A stretch of 58,320 nucleotides of DNA. Source: Bacteroidales bacterium. Lineage in GTDB: Bacteria > Bacteroidota > Bacteroidia > Bacteroidales > UBA7960. The notes beneath the pieces are model-generated. The model was not told where the DNA came from. It worked only from the letters and a program-made list of their open reading frames with translations, and searched no databases. A program made the position numbers and the translations under genes. This document shows positions 36,006-45,516 of this stretch, piece after piece. The stretch spans positions 1 to 58,320 of the forward strand of contig JAAYLH010000096.1 of the NCBI GenBank assembly GCA_012521995.1, in the 5' to 3' direction. Within the stretch, counting starts at the first letter, position 1; each line of letters begins with the position of its first letter.

Positions 36006-37088
36006 ATGGAACTGAACCTTAATCGCCGAATAAAAGCCTTCACCCTGCTGGGGAAGGAATTTAAGGCAGTAGCCGCCTGCCTTGAAAAGGATGGGGAGGC
36101 GAACTTTGAGCGGACCTCCACCCGCGCCTTCTTTAAGGCTGCCCGTGATGCTGCCCACCATAACCCCTGGTTTACAAGGGCTAATGTGACAAGGGCCATT
36201 GCTGCCCTGGGCGCCATGCTAGAACAGGACAAACTGAAGCAATGGACCGGGGCCTATCCTGCCCTTGCCACCGTTGCCCCCTTGCCCCGGAAGGAGGTCG
36301 CCGTGGTCATGGCAGGGAATATTCCCCTTGTTGGTTTTCACGATTTCCTTTGCGTATTGATGGCAGGTCACCGTTTCCTGGGCAAATTATCCTCCCAGGA
36401 CAGGAAGCTTCCCACAGCGCTTGGCGGGCTGCTCAGCGAGATCGAGCCCCTGTTCTCGGATAGGATGAGCTTTTCGGGAGATCCCATCCATGGGTTTGAC
36501 GCGGTGATTGCCACAGGCAGCAACAACAGCGCGCGCTACTTTGAACATTATTTCGGGCAATATCCTCACATCATCAGAAAAAATCGAAACTCGGTGGCTG
36601 TGCTCGACGGGAGTGAACAGCCCGAAGAACTTCGCTTACTGGGTGAAGATGTGTTCTCCTTTTTTGGGCTGGGCTGCCGAAATGTTTCCAAGCTCCTGGT
36701 GCCTGAGGGGTATGACCTCAGCCGGTTTGAAGAAGACTGGTCAGACTACAGGGCCGTGGCCGATCACCACAAGTATTACAACAACTACGAGTACTATAAA
36801 GCCATTCACCTTGTCAATCGTGCTCCCTTTGTGGATACGGGGTTCTGTTTACTCAGGCAGGATCCTTCCCTGGCTTCACCAGTTTCTGTCATTCATTACG
36901 ACAAATACGATTCAGTGGAAGGGCTCGACCAATATCTGAAGCGTGAAGCGGCCAATATCCAGTGCATTGTCGGCAAGCCAACAGAGAAAAGCCCTGCACG
37001 GGTGCCTTTTGGGAAAAGCCAGCAACCGGGGCTGATGGATTATGCGGATGGGGTGGACACCCTGGCGTTTTTGCTGGGGTTGTCCTGA
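36006..37088 (+). CDS. LuxC-like acyl-CoA reductase
   Basis: A 360-residue protein of the LuxC/acyl-CoA reductase family, from ATG 36006 (MELNLNRRIKAFTLLGKEF). ATG 35982 would add eight residues. The likely catalytic Cys224 is in FFGLGCRNVSK, and the nucleotide-binding region includes VVMAGNIPLVGFHDFL and VIATGSNNSARYF. LuxC-type enzymes reduce acyl thioesters to aldehydes with NADPH. In Bacteroidota this gene is usually near serC and serA, as here, and its physiological substrate is not established. There are no lux genes nearby, so bioluminescence is not implied. Its end is 4 bases from the convergent MG2/plug gene. Confidence 0.85.
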   Translation: MELNLNRRIKAFTLLGKEFKAVAACLEKDGEANFERTSTRAFFKAARDAAHHNPWFTRANVTRAIAALGAMLEQDKLKQWTGAYPALATVAPLPRKEVAVVMAGNIPLVGFHDFLCVLMAGHRFLGKLSSQDRKLPTALGGLLSEIEPLFSDRMSFSGDPIHGFDAVIATGSNNSARYFEHYFGQYPHIIRKNRNSVAVLDGSEQPEELRLLGEDVFSFFGLGCRNVSKLLVPEGYDLSRFEEDWSDYRAVADHHKYYNNYEYYKAIHLVNRAPFVDTGFCLLRQDPSLASPVSVIHYDKYDSVEGLDQYLKREAANIQCIVGKPTEKSPARVPFGKSQQPGLMDYADGVDTLAFLLGLS

Positions 37089-37092
37089 AGGT

Positions 37093-39507
37093 TTAAAACT
37101 TCAGGAAGATGATCTGGCCCAGGCGGTCGACGCCCGCTATCCTGAAGTGAAGTCGGTCAGGGTCTTCAAGATAGGGAATCCTCACTCTAACGCGCCCATT
37201 GATATCGGGAACGAGGTCAGGCACCCATAGAATGGTACGGGGAATTTCGTGATCCAAGTAATTCCGGGTTGCTATCTGTGAGATGAAGAAATCGCGGTCA
37301 ACGTGGTATCCCCTGAGTTGGTATTCATAAGAGAACTGTTGCTGGTGAATAGCCCTTCGGGTATAGATCAGCAGGGCGCCATTGGCACCCCTGCTTCCAA
37401 GGATAGCGGTACTGGGGCCACGAAGCACTTCTATCCGCTCTATCTCATGGACGGATACAGAAAGGAAATGATTTGTAGAGACCTGGACTTCATCCACAAA
37501 GAAAATGGGCTCGTTGCTCAACCTGATACTAGAAGGGCCGCGCAGGGTAATTTCGCCGTTGAAGACCCTTAAGCCGGTCACCCTGTCGCGCAGGATATCG
37601 AAGACGTTGGTGTAGTGCACATTCAGGTCTTCGAGGTAGATCACCTGGTCAGGCGCTCCGAACATACTGGGTGATTTGGTTTCTTCGCCTGTACCTGGAC
37701 GGTTAAACAGGCGGCTAAAAAAGCCCGGACGATTGCGTCGCGACCAGTCGGGCCCTCTTTTCAGGGTCTGTTGGGGTCGTGTTCCGGGTCCTGAAATATA
37801 GGATGTTGTTTCACGGGTGTTGCCCAAAAGTTCCACGCGATAAATACGGCCCCTCAGGTCGCGCTCCACCGAAAGAAGCGCAGTAAAATCCCCTTCATAG
37901 TTCAGCCCGGAAAAGGTAAAGAAACCCTGGTTGTCGGTTTTGGTTCTGAGGGTCTTGCGGTCATCGGTATAACCCACAGAAACCTCCACGTTGAGTTCCC
38001 CTGTTTCTCTTGATGAGGAAACGGGAATAACCTGCCCTGCCAGGCTAAGCCCTTCAGATTCAGGGAAAAGGATCTCAGGTCGTTTGCCTGCAAGCAAGTC
38101 CTTCCAGTCAAACCTTCTCCAGCCGTGAGTCATCATCAGGAGGTCGAGGGCTTCCTTTCTTTCGGGGCTGTCATCGGCAAAATAATACCACGGATTAGGG
38201 ATCGTAGTTCCAAAATCGCTTGACAAAAGCAGGTAAGTAGCAATGTTCTGTTTTTCTTCAGGCAGGGGGCCATACTTTTCCAACACGGAGAGGGAGTAGC
38301 TGGCCTCAGAAGGTGATATTTCAGCCCCGGGGTCAAACTGAAGGTCCACCACAACGAGGCTGTCGCCGGCCGAAAGTTCAAAGGATACTTCAGGGGCATC
38401 CTCAAGGTTCTGTGATGCGCGGGCATAAGCAAGGCGTTCGGCCACGGGAGTCTCGTTGGCATCGAAAAGGGTGAAATGGACAATGCCTTCAGGGAAGCGG
38501 TCAATCGGGACCTCTGCCTGGAAACTTCCATTCCTCAAGCTGCCCTGTTCCACATAAGTCACCTGGCCCCGGGTATGCCCCACCAGCAGGAAATCGGGAG
38601 ACAAGTTCAGGCTTGCAGGGTCAAAATTGGCATTAACCCTAAGGCGCAATAATTCCTTTTCATTATCCACCTGCAGCACATAGCCCTGGCTCAGGGCTGC
38701 CGGAACGGGGGCGGTAAGGCTTTGCCTGTTGCTGAATTCCACTTGGGCAGAATAATTCATGCCAGGCTCAGGCGTGAAGGCAAGAAGCCCCATGCCATCG
38801 TGGGTAGTGGTAAACATCAGGACCTCATTTCCCTGATCGTCGAGCAGGGTGCCTTTGGCTTCCTGCCCTGTACCCAAGGCATCTGCGGCCTTAATAGCCA
38901 TTCTGTTTTCAAGGCCTGCCACGAGGTGCCCCCCTTCGGGGAAGAAGGCAAACTGCATCTGCTCCTGTTTCTCTTCCAGCGCTTCGTTGAAACGTGTGTT
39001 CTGACGAATCTCGGCGCGGGTAATATAATTGGGCTCTTCTGGGTTATGAACGTAAATATCTTTAAGAAAAATAAACCGTTTATCAAAGTTATTCATCCAG
39101 TTGGTATAGGCTTTCAGCTGGTAGCTTCCCCCACGGATAGAGTCGGATAACCGGATGTGACCATGAGCATACCCATTTTCGAGCCTCAGGATCAGGAAAT
39201 CAACCACCTCATCACGGTTGCTGATCATCTCAACGAAAAGATTGGTGCTGGATGTGTCGGGCACATGCGTACGTGCTGAGACAAGGTAAGCCTTCAGCCA
39301 TAACTCTTCCCCAGCAAGATATTCCGTTTTATCGGTATCAAGAAAAACTTTTTGCTGAGGGAATTCACGGGAGAAACCCGTGATCTTCTGGTATGGAGTA
39401 AGCGATTCATCGGCTGAAGGGACAAAAGGGGCAGAGGCCCCTGCCTGCTGCAGGGGTAATAATCCCGCCATAATGGCAAGGAGGATCAGGTTTACTAGTG
39501 ATTGCAT
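37093..39507 (-). CDS. MG2-like / TonB-plug protein without barrel, copy 1
   Basis: An 804-residue protein with a signal peptide (about 1-25). An alpha-2-macroglobulin MG2-like domain follows (about 50-150, KVFLDTDKTEYLAGEELWLKAYLV). A long beta-rich middle comes next, then a carboxypeptidase-regulatory-like domain (about 500-590, TKTDNQGFFTFSGLNYEG) and a TonB-receptor plug domain (about 660-760, IERIEVLRGPSTAILGSRGA). It ends about 50 residues after the plug with no room for a 22-strand barrel, so it is not a TonB channel by itself. It is clearly paralogous to the next upstream gene. These proteins are widespread in Bacteroidota but of unknown function; a surface or periplasmic binding role is an inference. 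Confidence 0.82.
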   Translation of the reverse strand: MQSLVNLILLAIMAGLLPLQQAGASAPFVPSADESLTPYQKITGFSREFPQQKVFLDTDKTEYLAGEELWLKAYLVSARTHVPDTSSTNLFVEMISNRDEVVDFLILRLENGYAHGHIRLSDSIRGGSYQLKAYTNWMNNFDKRFIFLKDIYVHNPEEPNYITRAEIRQNTRFNEALEEKQEQMQFAFFPEGGHLVAGLENRMAIKAADALGTGQEAKGTLLDDQGNEVLMFTTTHDGMGLLAFTPEPGMNYSAQVEFSNRQSLTAPVPAALSQGYVLQVDNEKELLRLRVNANFDPASLNLSPDFLLVGHTRGQVTYVEQGSLRNGSFQAEVPIDRFPEGIVHFTLFDANETPVAERLAYARASQNLEDAPEVSFELSAGDSLVVVDLQFDPGAEISPSEASYSLSVLEKYGPLPEEKQNIATYLLLSSDFGTTIPNPWYYFADDSPERKEALDLLMMTHGWRRFDWKDLLAGKRPEILFPESEGLSLAGQVIPVSSSRETGELNVEVSVGYTDDRKTLRTKTDNQGFFTFSGLNYEGDFTALLSVERDLRGRIYRVELLGNTRETTSYISGPGTRPQQTLKRGPDWSRRNRPGFFSRLFNRPGTGEETKSPSMFGAPDQVIYLEDLNVHYTNVFDILRDRVTGLRVFNGEITLRGPSSIRLSNEPIFFVDEVQVSTNHFLSVSVHEIERIEVLRGPSTAILGSRGANGALLIYTRRAIHQQQFSYEYQLRGYHVDRDFFISQIATRNYLDHEIPRTILWVPDLVPDINGRVRVRIPYLEDPDRLHFRIAGVDRLGQIIFLKF

Positions 39508-39741
39508 GTTTTTATCTCCTGCTCATGGTTAAGTGAATAAAAAAACTCCTTTTCCAACCAACAATTGAGGTGTTAAGATACGGATTTTGAAGCATTTTTC
39601 CAAGAAAAGCGCCACTGGCCCGATTGGACTGAAGCTCACCGAATCCTTGGTTCCTACTGCCAGTCCACACAGGCCCACGGCAGCATCTTAGCTTGTCAAG
39701 AGCCGGCCCTGCCTTTCGTTCCCCAAAAAAGGAAGGAACAT

Positions 39742-42126
39742 TTAGTCAAGATTCACTTCTGTCCAAATCAGTTTACCGCTGCTATGGATCCCCTGGAGAA
39801 TCACCCTTGAATATTTCCATTGTTCCCTCAGGGGGAAACCCATTCCAAAGCGTCCAAGCTCATCAGGCATAATTCCAGGTTCCCAGAAAATGGTATGTTT
39901 GATCCTGTTTTCCTTTTTGTAGTCCAGGTGAATGCGCGAGTTAAAGAACTCCCTGGGCGTTGCGAAGCCCAGCAGGCTGTATTGGAACAATGGGCCGGTT
40001 GTTGCGCCCCGTTTTGAGTAGGCAACGATCACTCCGTTGGCTCCGCGTGAGCCAAAGATCGCCGTGCTGGGGCCTTTGAGGATTTCAATGCGGTCCAATT
40101 CGGTAGGACGCAGATTCAGCAATACCTCCTGGGGAACCACAACCCCATCGAGCATAAACAAAGGCTCATTGCTGGAATTTATACTTCCTTCACCCCTGAT
40201 TCTGATCTGGTTGCCTGCAAAGGAAACGCCCGTTGCCTTGCCTCTGAATACTTCCAGGACATTGGAGTAGTTTACCGAAATGTCATCCATATAAATGGTC
40301 TGATCAGGGGTTCCATAAATGCTTTCCGAGCGTTGCACCACTTCAGAGGCTTTTGAAGCCACGGCAAAGACACTGGGGCTGGATACTCTTTTCCAGTTGT
40401 CGCCACGCTGGAGGACGGAGACAGGTTTAGTGAAAGCGTTTACAGAAAAGGATATTGGGGTAAGCTCTGACCCGTCCAGGCGCAGCCTGAATCCCCGTGG
40501 GCGGCTTTCTTCAGGCATCCTGAACTCGGCGGTAAAGGGACCGTTGTAATCCAAACCAGCCAGGCTAAACAAGCCCTTTTGGTCGGTAGTTGTGGTGTAC
40601 ACCTCACGGGACTGTTGTGCAATGGTGATCTCCAGCAGGACATTGGAAGGGACCTGATCGGTATTGGTGGTAGAAAGTTGCCCCGACAACACCTGCCCGC
40701 TTGCCTTGATATACCTCGGTTGGGGGAATGCTCCTGTAAGGATATCTTTCCAGTCAAACCTTCGCCATCCGTGAGTCATCATAATCAGGTCGAGCACTTC
40801 AGCAGAGCCTTCATTGCCTGGGAAGTATGACTGTATACCGGGCAGGCTGGCGGCTAAATCGTTTCTGAGCAACAGTTCGGCAAGGATATTGGGTGCAGGG
40901 GTTTCAAAAGGCTGCTGCGATCCTTCCACAGCAAGGGAAAGATGCGCCCATTCTCCGCTGCCTTCCACAAAATCGAGATGAAACCCTAGCTGAAGCCCGT
41001 TCTCACTTCCCACACGGGTCTTTTGCAGATCGAGAGCGGGGTGGATATGGTCTTTATGATCCACAAAAATCAACCTTTCGGCCAATGGAGTGGAAAGGGC
41101 ATCGAATAAGGTGACCTGACTCACCCCTGAGGGCAACAGCTCCAGGGGGAATGAAGTGGTAAATTGCCTTCCCATGAGTTTGCCTTCCTCGATAAAAAGT
41201 GCTTTCCCCCGCGACTGAACCACCAGAATCACCTCATCGGGCAAATTCAAGGCAATGGGATTAAAACCTGCCATGACCTTTACCTGAACGATTTCCGCAC
41301 CGGTATCGACCCTCAGACTATAGGCCTGTTCTGTTGCAGCAGGCAAAGGGAAAGTCTTTACACCTCTTCCTTGTACCTCAAGTTCAACACGGCAGGATTG
41401 CCCCGGGGCAGGGGTCAGGGTGAACATCCCCATCCCTGAGGCTCGTGTTTGAATGCTTGCCAGGGTCTGCCCGGCCTCATCCAACACCTTTCCCCCTGCC
41501 TCCAGTGGTTCACCTGTAGCATCGGCAACAAAGAAAGCCACCCTGTTTTCAACACCGGCTACCAGTTGCCCCCCCTCGGGAAAACAACCCCACTGGACAT
41601 CCGTCTTTTTCATCTCCAGTTCCTTATTGAAACTGGCGTTCGCTCTGATGTTTGCACGCCTGATGAAATTCTGCTCAATGGGGTTATGGATAAAAATATC
41701 CTGTTCAAAGAAAAGAGCCTCGGAAAAATTCAGCATCCAGTTGGTATATGACCTGAGTTTGTAATTCCCCTCGGGAAGCGAATCAGAAAGGTGAATCTGT
41801 CCATAACCCAGGCCATCCTGCATCCTCACCAGTTGCAGTGCCACTGCTTCTCCCGAGACACGAAACAATTCAACATTAAGACTGGTACTAGAAGTATCGG
41901 GAATCAAATTATTGGCCTGAACCAGATAGGCTTTAAACCAGATGTTTTCCCCTGCAACATACTCTTGGCGGTCCAGATGCAAAAACACTTTTTGCTGGGG
42001 ATAATCCAACTCATAACGCTGCAGGTTCTCAAGAATTCTTCGCGAACGTTGGCTTTGCTGAGCAATGCCTTGCGAAAACAATAGCAAGAGACTGAATAAA
42101 ATGAAAAAGCGGAGGGAGGTTTTCAT
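39742..42126 (-). CDS. MG2-like / TonB-plug protein without barrel, copy 2
   Basis: A 794-residue paralogue of the neighbouring gene with the same order: signal peptide, MG2-like domain (KVFLHLDRQEYVAGENIWFKAYLV), middle region with the shared MMTHGWRRFDWKDIL motif, regulatory-like domain (TTTDQKGLFSLAGLDYNG), plug (DRIEILKGPSTAIFGSRGA) and a short C-terminal tail. The shared motifs along the full length show a tandem duplication followed by divergence. The 234-base spacer between the copies (39508-39741) holds no gene. As with copy 1, the plug is present without a barrel. Confidence 0.82.
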   Translation of the reverse strand: MKTSLRFFILFSLLLLFSQGIAQQSQRSRRILENLQRYELDYPQQKVFLHLDRQEYVAGENIWFKAYLVQANNLIPDTSSTSLNVELFRVSGEAVALQLVRMQDGLGYGQIHLSDSLPEGNYKLRSYTNWMLNFSEALFFEQDIFIHNPIEQNFIRRANIRANASFNKELEMKKTDVQWGCFPEGGQLVAGVENRVAFFVADATGEPLEAGGKVLDEAGQTLASIQTRASGMGMFTLTPAPGQSCRVELEVQGRGVKTFPLPAATEQAYSLRVDTGAEIVQVKVMAGFNPIALNLPDEVILVVQSRGKALFIEEGKLMGRQFTTSFPLELLPSGVSQVTLFDALSTPLAERLIFVDHKDHIHPALDLQKTRVGSENGLQLGFHLDFVEGSGEWAHLSLAVEGSQQPFETPAPNILAELLLRNDLAASLPGIQSYFPGNEGSAEVLDLIMMTHGWRRFDWKDILTGAFPQPRYIKASGQVLSGQLSTTNTDQVPSNVLLEITIAQQSREVYTTTTDQKGLFSLAGLDYNGPFTAEFRMPEESRPRGFRLRLDGSELTPISFSVNAFTKPVSVLQRGDNWKRVSSPSVFAVASKASEVVQRSESIYGTPDQTIYMDDISVNYSNVLEVFRGKATGVSFAGNQIRIRGEGSINSSNEPLFMLDGVVVPQEVLLNLRPTELDRIEILKGPSTAIFGSRGANGVIVAYSKRGATTGPLFQYSLLGFATPREFFNSRIHLDYKKENRIKHTIFWEPGIMPDELGRFGMGFPLREQWKYSRVILQGIHSSGKLIWTEVNLD

Positions 42127-42331
42127 GGTCTGTTTGTCTTATTTGTTTTGTAATATTAAACAACAATTTGGCCGTTTTGGTTGAACGGCCTGCAATCGTA
42201 CATCAAACATGCAATTATTTTGGCAATTTTCAAAAAGATTTCAGCTGTTTCATCATAAGAAAATCGTTACATGCGAAGGTACCCTGGAAAGAACCAAAAC
42301 CAGGCAACTTGGATTTTGGCTCGTAAATCAA

Positions 42332-42339
42332 TATATTTG
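42332..42339 (+). promoter_or_regulatory. -7 box for the isoaspartyl methyltransferase gene
   Basis: TATATTTG fits TAnnTTTG, with TTTGG about 17 bases upstream as a possible -33 element. It lies 30 bases before ATG 42370. Confidence 0.55.
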
Positions 42340-42369
42340 TAATATCTGCACAAAAAAGGGGGCTTCGTC

Positions 42370-43071
42370 ATGCTCAGGAGGAAAATGCTCATACCCTTTT
42401 TGCTTACAATGCTGATCACGGTTTCCTTTCAGCAAAGCCAGGACCCCTATGCCGAAAAGCGTAAGCAAATGGTGGAGGATCAGATTCGAGGCAGGGGGGT
42501 TCACCACAGGGGCATTCTGGAGGCTATGGAGCGGGTTGCTCGTCACCGTTTTGTACCTTCCGCCCAGCGTCCGTTTGCCTATCACGACAGGCCCCTTCCC
42601 ATTGGCTTTGGACAGACTATCTCTCAACCGTATATTGTCGGTTACATGACCCAGATCATTGATCCCCGGCCACATTACAAGGTACTGGAGATCGGGACAG
42701 GTTCAGGCTACCAGGCTGCAATCCTTGCCGAGCTGGCAGCGCAAGTGTACACCATTGAAATCATTCCTGAGCTGGGCCATTCTGCCGAACACTTGCTGAA
42801 TGAGTTATACAACAATGTCATCGTTAAGGTTGGTGATGGCTATTATGGCTGGGAGGAGCATGCCCCTTTTGACGCCATCGTGGTGACGGCCGCATCGGGT
42901 ACCATCCCCCCACCCCTTGTAGAGCAACTGAAAGAAGGAGGAAAAATGGTCATCCCCGTAGGTTCGCCCTACATGACCCAGCAACTAATGCTTGTGGAAA
43001 AGAAAAAACAGGGCTACACCACCCGAAGCCTTATACCTGTGCGTTTTGTGCCCTTCAGAAGAAGTGAATAA
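42370..43071 (+). CDS. pcm: Protein-L-isoaspartate O-methyltransferase with an N-terminal export signal
   Basis: A 233-residue PIMT with SAM motif I EIGTGSGYQAA (Gly109 region) and the family motifs ERVARHRFVP, GQTISQPYIVGYM, and VTAASGTIPPPLVEQLKEGGKMVIPVG. PIMT repairs isoaspartate by methylating it with SAM. Unusually it begins with a basic-hydrophobic leader (MLRRKMLIPFLLTMLITVSF, then QQSQ) that reads as a signal peptide, so the enzyme may act in the periplasm. ATG 42385 is an alternative start that keeps the hydrophobic part. The stop codon is directly followed by the ATG of the next gene (TAAATG), so the two are translationally coupled. Confidence 0.88.
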   Translation: MLRRKMLIPFLLTMLITVSFQQSQDPYAEKRKQMVEDQIRGRGVHHRGILEAMERVARHRFVPSAQRPFAYHDRPLPIGFGQTISQPYIVGYMTQIIDPRPHYKVLEIGTGSGYQAAILAELAAQVYTIEIIPELGHSAEHLLNELYNNVIVKVGDGYYGWEEHAPFDAIVVTAASGTIPPPLVEQLKEGGKMVIPVGSPYMTQQLMLVEKKKQGYTTRSLIPVRFVPFRRSE

Positions 43072-45498
43072 ATGCAAAAAGGCAGGCAATCCCCCAACCG
43101 CAACAGAGGGCTGATGACAAGCCTGGGGCTGCACTCCGCGGCCATCATAGCCTTTCAGCTTTCACTCATGCAACTGATTTCCATCGTACAATGGCATCAC
43201 TTTGCCTATATGGTTACCTCCATTGCCATGCTGGGTTTCGGGGCCAGCGGCACCCTCCTGTCGCTTGCCCGTGACAAGATCCTGGCGCATTCACGATGGC
43301 TGATCCCCTTATCCATGGCCTTCAGCGGCCTGCTGATGATGATTGTTTTTCCCATCAGCCGAGGCAAAATCATGGAGTTTGATGTGTTCCTGCTGTTCTC
43401 GGGCGGAGGTGGTTGGCTGAACCTGCTGCTGAATTACCTTTTGTTTTTCATGCCCTTTTTTACAGGCTCCCTAGCCATAGGAATTATCTTTATTCAGAAC
43501 ACCCAGCACATCGGCACCTATTATTTCTCCAATTTGTTGGGTTCTGCTTTGGGCGGGATGCTTGGACTGGGGCTTCTGAGCTGGATCTTTCCCTCAAAAG
43601 TGCCTTTATGGATCGGCATGCTTTCCTGGTTCTCAGGTATAATCCTAACCGGCAGCACCATTCGGAAACTGGGAATTTCAGCAGGGCTTGCAGGAATGAT
43701 TATGATTGCAATGCTTGACCCAATTCAGCCCAGGCTGTCGCAATATAAGTCGCTTGAAAAAACGCTCCATTTGCCCGAGGCGAAAGTAACCCTGCGCAGG
43801 CCCTCTCTTTACGGCCTTGTGGAAGTGGTTCACTCCCCTGCCCAACGATATGCACCAGCGGTTAGCCTGGCTTACGACAAGGAAATCTCCGGGGGCTATG
43901 CATTATTTATGAACGGAGATTATTATGGGCCAATCTTGCCTTCCGACTCCAGAGGAGAAGACCACATCCTGAACTACACAACCCAAATGCTTCCTTACCT
44001 TATGGGAAAAAAGAAAAAGGTCCTGTGCATCAACGCAGGCACGGGGAGCACCGTGTCCCACGCCCTGCAGAACGGAGCCAGCCAGATAGACGCTGTAATT
44101 GAAAACAGGATGGTAATCCGAATGATGATGGATGACCTCCTTGAGGCATCGGGGGGACTGTTCAGGGCAGCAGGGGTAAATATCCACGCAACGCAAGCCC
44201 GTAACTTCCTGGCCCGAAAAGACATTCCCGATTATGACCTGATCGTCCTTCCCCTGCTGGAAAGCTTTGGGGGGACTTCAGGATTAAATGCCCTGCGCGA
44301 GGAATACAGCTATACCTTGGAGGCCTTCGCAGAAATGCTGCGACACCTAAAACCCGATGGGATGCTGGCGGTATCTACCTGGGAGGACTACCCCCCGCGT
44401 ACCAGCCTGAAAATCCCTGCAACACTGGCAGCAGCGGCGCTGGCAGCAGGCTTTGAACGCCCATCCGACCATATGGCTGCCATACGGTCGTGGGGAACCA
44501 CCACTTTTATCCTAAAAAAGAGCACTGTAACAGGGGAGGAGGCGGAAAATATCAGGGCATTTTGCCAGCGTATGTTCTTTGACCCGCTTCTGCTTCCAAA
44601 CCTTAACAGGGAGGAACGGCAACAGTTTAATTTCCTGGAAGACCCACAGTACTTCGAGCATTTGGACCTCTTGGCGGAAGGCAACACAAACGCATTAAAG
44701 AATTATGGATTTGCCATTGAGCCTTCTACTGACGACCAGCCCTATTTTTCTCAATTTCTTCGGCTAAAGAGCATGAAACACATGACTGAAGTATTCGGTC
44801 GCGGGCAAATGCCCTTCCTCGAACTGGGATACCTCTCTTTATTGGTCACCCTGATCCAAAGCACAATACTGGCCATTATTCTGATCGTTTTACCGTTGTT
44901 TGTATTGAAGAGAACTTCCACAGGCAAAGCATCCACTTTGATTTATTTTGGTTGCCTGGGCATGGGGTACATGTTTGCGGAAATAATCCTGATCCAGCGC
45001 TTTGTGCTTTACCTTGGCGAGCCCGTTTTTGCCGTATCGGCCGTCATTAGTTCCATGATGCTGTTCAGCGGCCTGGGGAGCCTCAGCTCAAAAAAATTGC
45101 AGAGGGGCACCAGGATGATCCGTAAATTGGGCCTGCTGGTGACCTTGCTGTTGCTGGTATCTGCCCTTGCCCTGACACCCCTGCTCAGGCTTACACTTTC
45201 CCAGGGAATGCCTGTAAAAGTTCTGATCAGCCTTGTTGTCACAGGCACTCCCTCCTATTTTATGGGGATGCTGTTCCCGATGGGAATCCGGCATCTTGGA
45301 AAACAACAGGAAGGACAGGTCGCCTGGGCTTGGGGCATCAACGGATGCCTGTCGGTAATCAGTACTTCCCTGGCCACCCTCATCGCAGTGGAAAAAGGAT
45401 TTCAGGCGGTTATCCTTCTGGCAGCATTGGCTTACCTGTTTGCCGGCACCGCATTTTCATTCAACAGTAGCATATTCCCAAAAAAATCCGTTCCTTAG
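43072..45498 (+). CDS. Multi-pass membrane protein with spermidine-synthase-like domain
   Basis: An 808-residue protein. The N-terminal part has about six membrane segments (about 22-215), a soluble Rossmann-type domain like spermidine synthase lies at about 240-560, and about six more membrane segments follow (about 580-800). The SAM-site motif that reads GGGDG in true spermidine synthases is NAGTGS here (residues 321-326), and the catalytic acidic patch is LPLLESFGG, so polyamine synthesis is unlikely. DDQPYFSQF late in the soluble domain is typical of this fused family. It starts on the base after the PIMT stop. A membrane methyltransferase or transporter-like role linked to PIMT is inference. 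Confidence 0.75.
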   Translation: MQKGRQSPNRNRGLMTSLGLHSAAIIAFQLSLMQLISIVQWHHFAYMVTSIAMLGFGASGTLLSLARDKILAHSRWLIPLSMAFSGLLMMIVFPISRGKIMEFDVFLLFSGGGGWLNLLLNYLLFFMPFFTGSLAIGIIFIQNTQHIGTYYFSNLLGSALGGMLGLGLLSWIFPSKVPLWIGMLSWFSGIILTGSTIRKLGISAGLAGMIMIAMLDPIQPRLSQYKSLEKTLHLPEAKVTLRRPSLYGLVEVVHSPAQRYAPAVSLAYDKEISGGYALFMNGDYYGPILPSDSRGEDHILNYTTQMLPYLMGKKKKVLCINAGTGSTVSHALQNGASQIDAVIENRMVIRMMMDDLLEASGGLFRAAGVNIHATQARNFLARKDIPDYDLIVLPLLESFGGTSGLNALREEYSYTLEAFAEMLRHLKPDGMLAVSTWEDYPPRTSLKIPATLAAAALAAGFERPSDHMAAIRSWGTTTFILKKSTVTGEEAENIRAFCQRMFFDPLLLPNLNREERQQFNFLEDPQYFEHLDLLAEGNTNALKNYGFAIEPSTDDQPYFSQFLRLKSMKHMTEVFGRGQMPFLELGYLSLLVTLIQSTILAIILIVLPLFVLKRTSTGKASTLIYFGCLGMGYMFAEIILIQRFVLYLGEPVFAVSAVISSMMLFSGLGSLSSKKLQRGTRMIRKLGLLVTLLLLVSALALTPLLRLTLSQGMPVKVLISLVVTGTPSYFMGMLFPMGIRHLGKQQEGQVAWAWGINGCLSVISTSLATLIAVEKGFQAVILLAALAYLFAGTAFSFNSSIFPKKSVP

Positions 45499-45516
45499 CA
45501 GATCGAAATCTTTTGT

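Noticed and set aside
36006-37088. Bioluminescence (lux) operon because of the LuxC-like gene
   Set aside because: No luxA, luxB, luxD or luxE is near. LuxC-like reductases are common in non-luminous Bacteroidota.
39508-39741. A small gene or RNA between the two MG2/plug genes
   Set aside because: I could find no coding pattern, tRNA fold or strong hairpin there.
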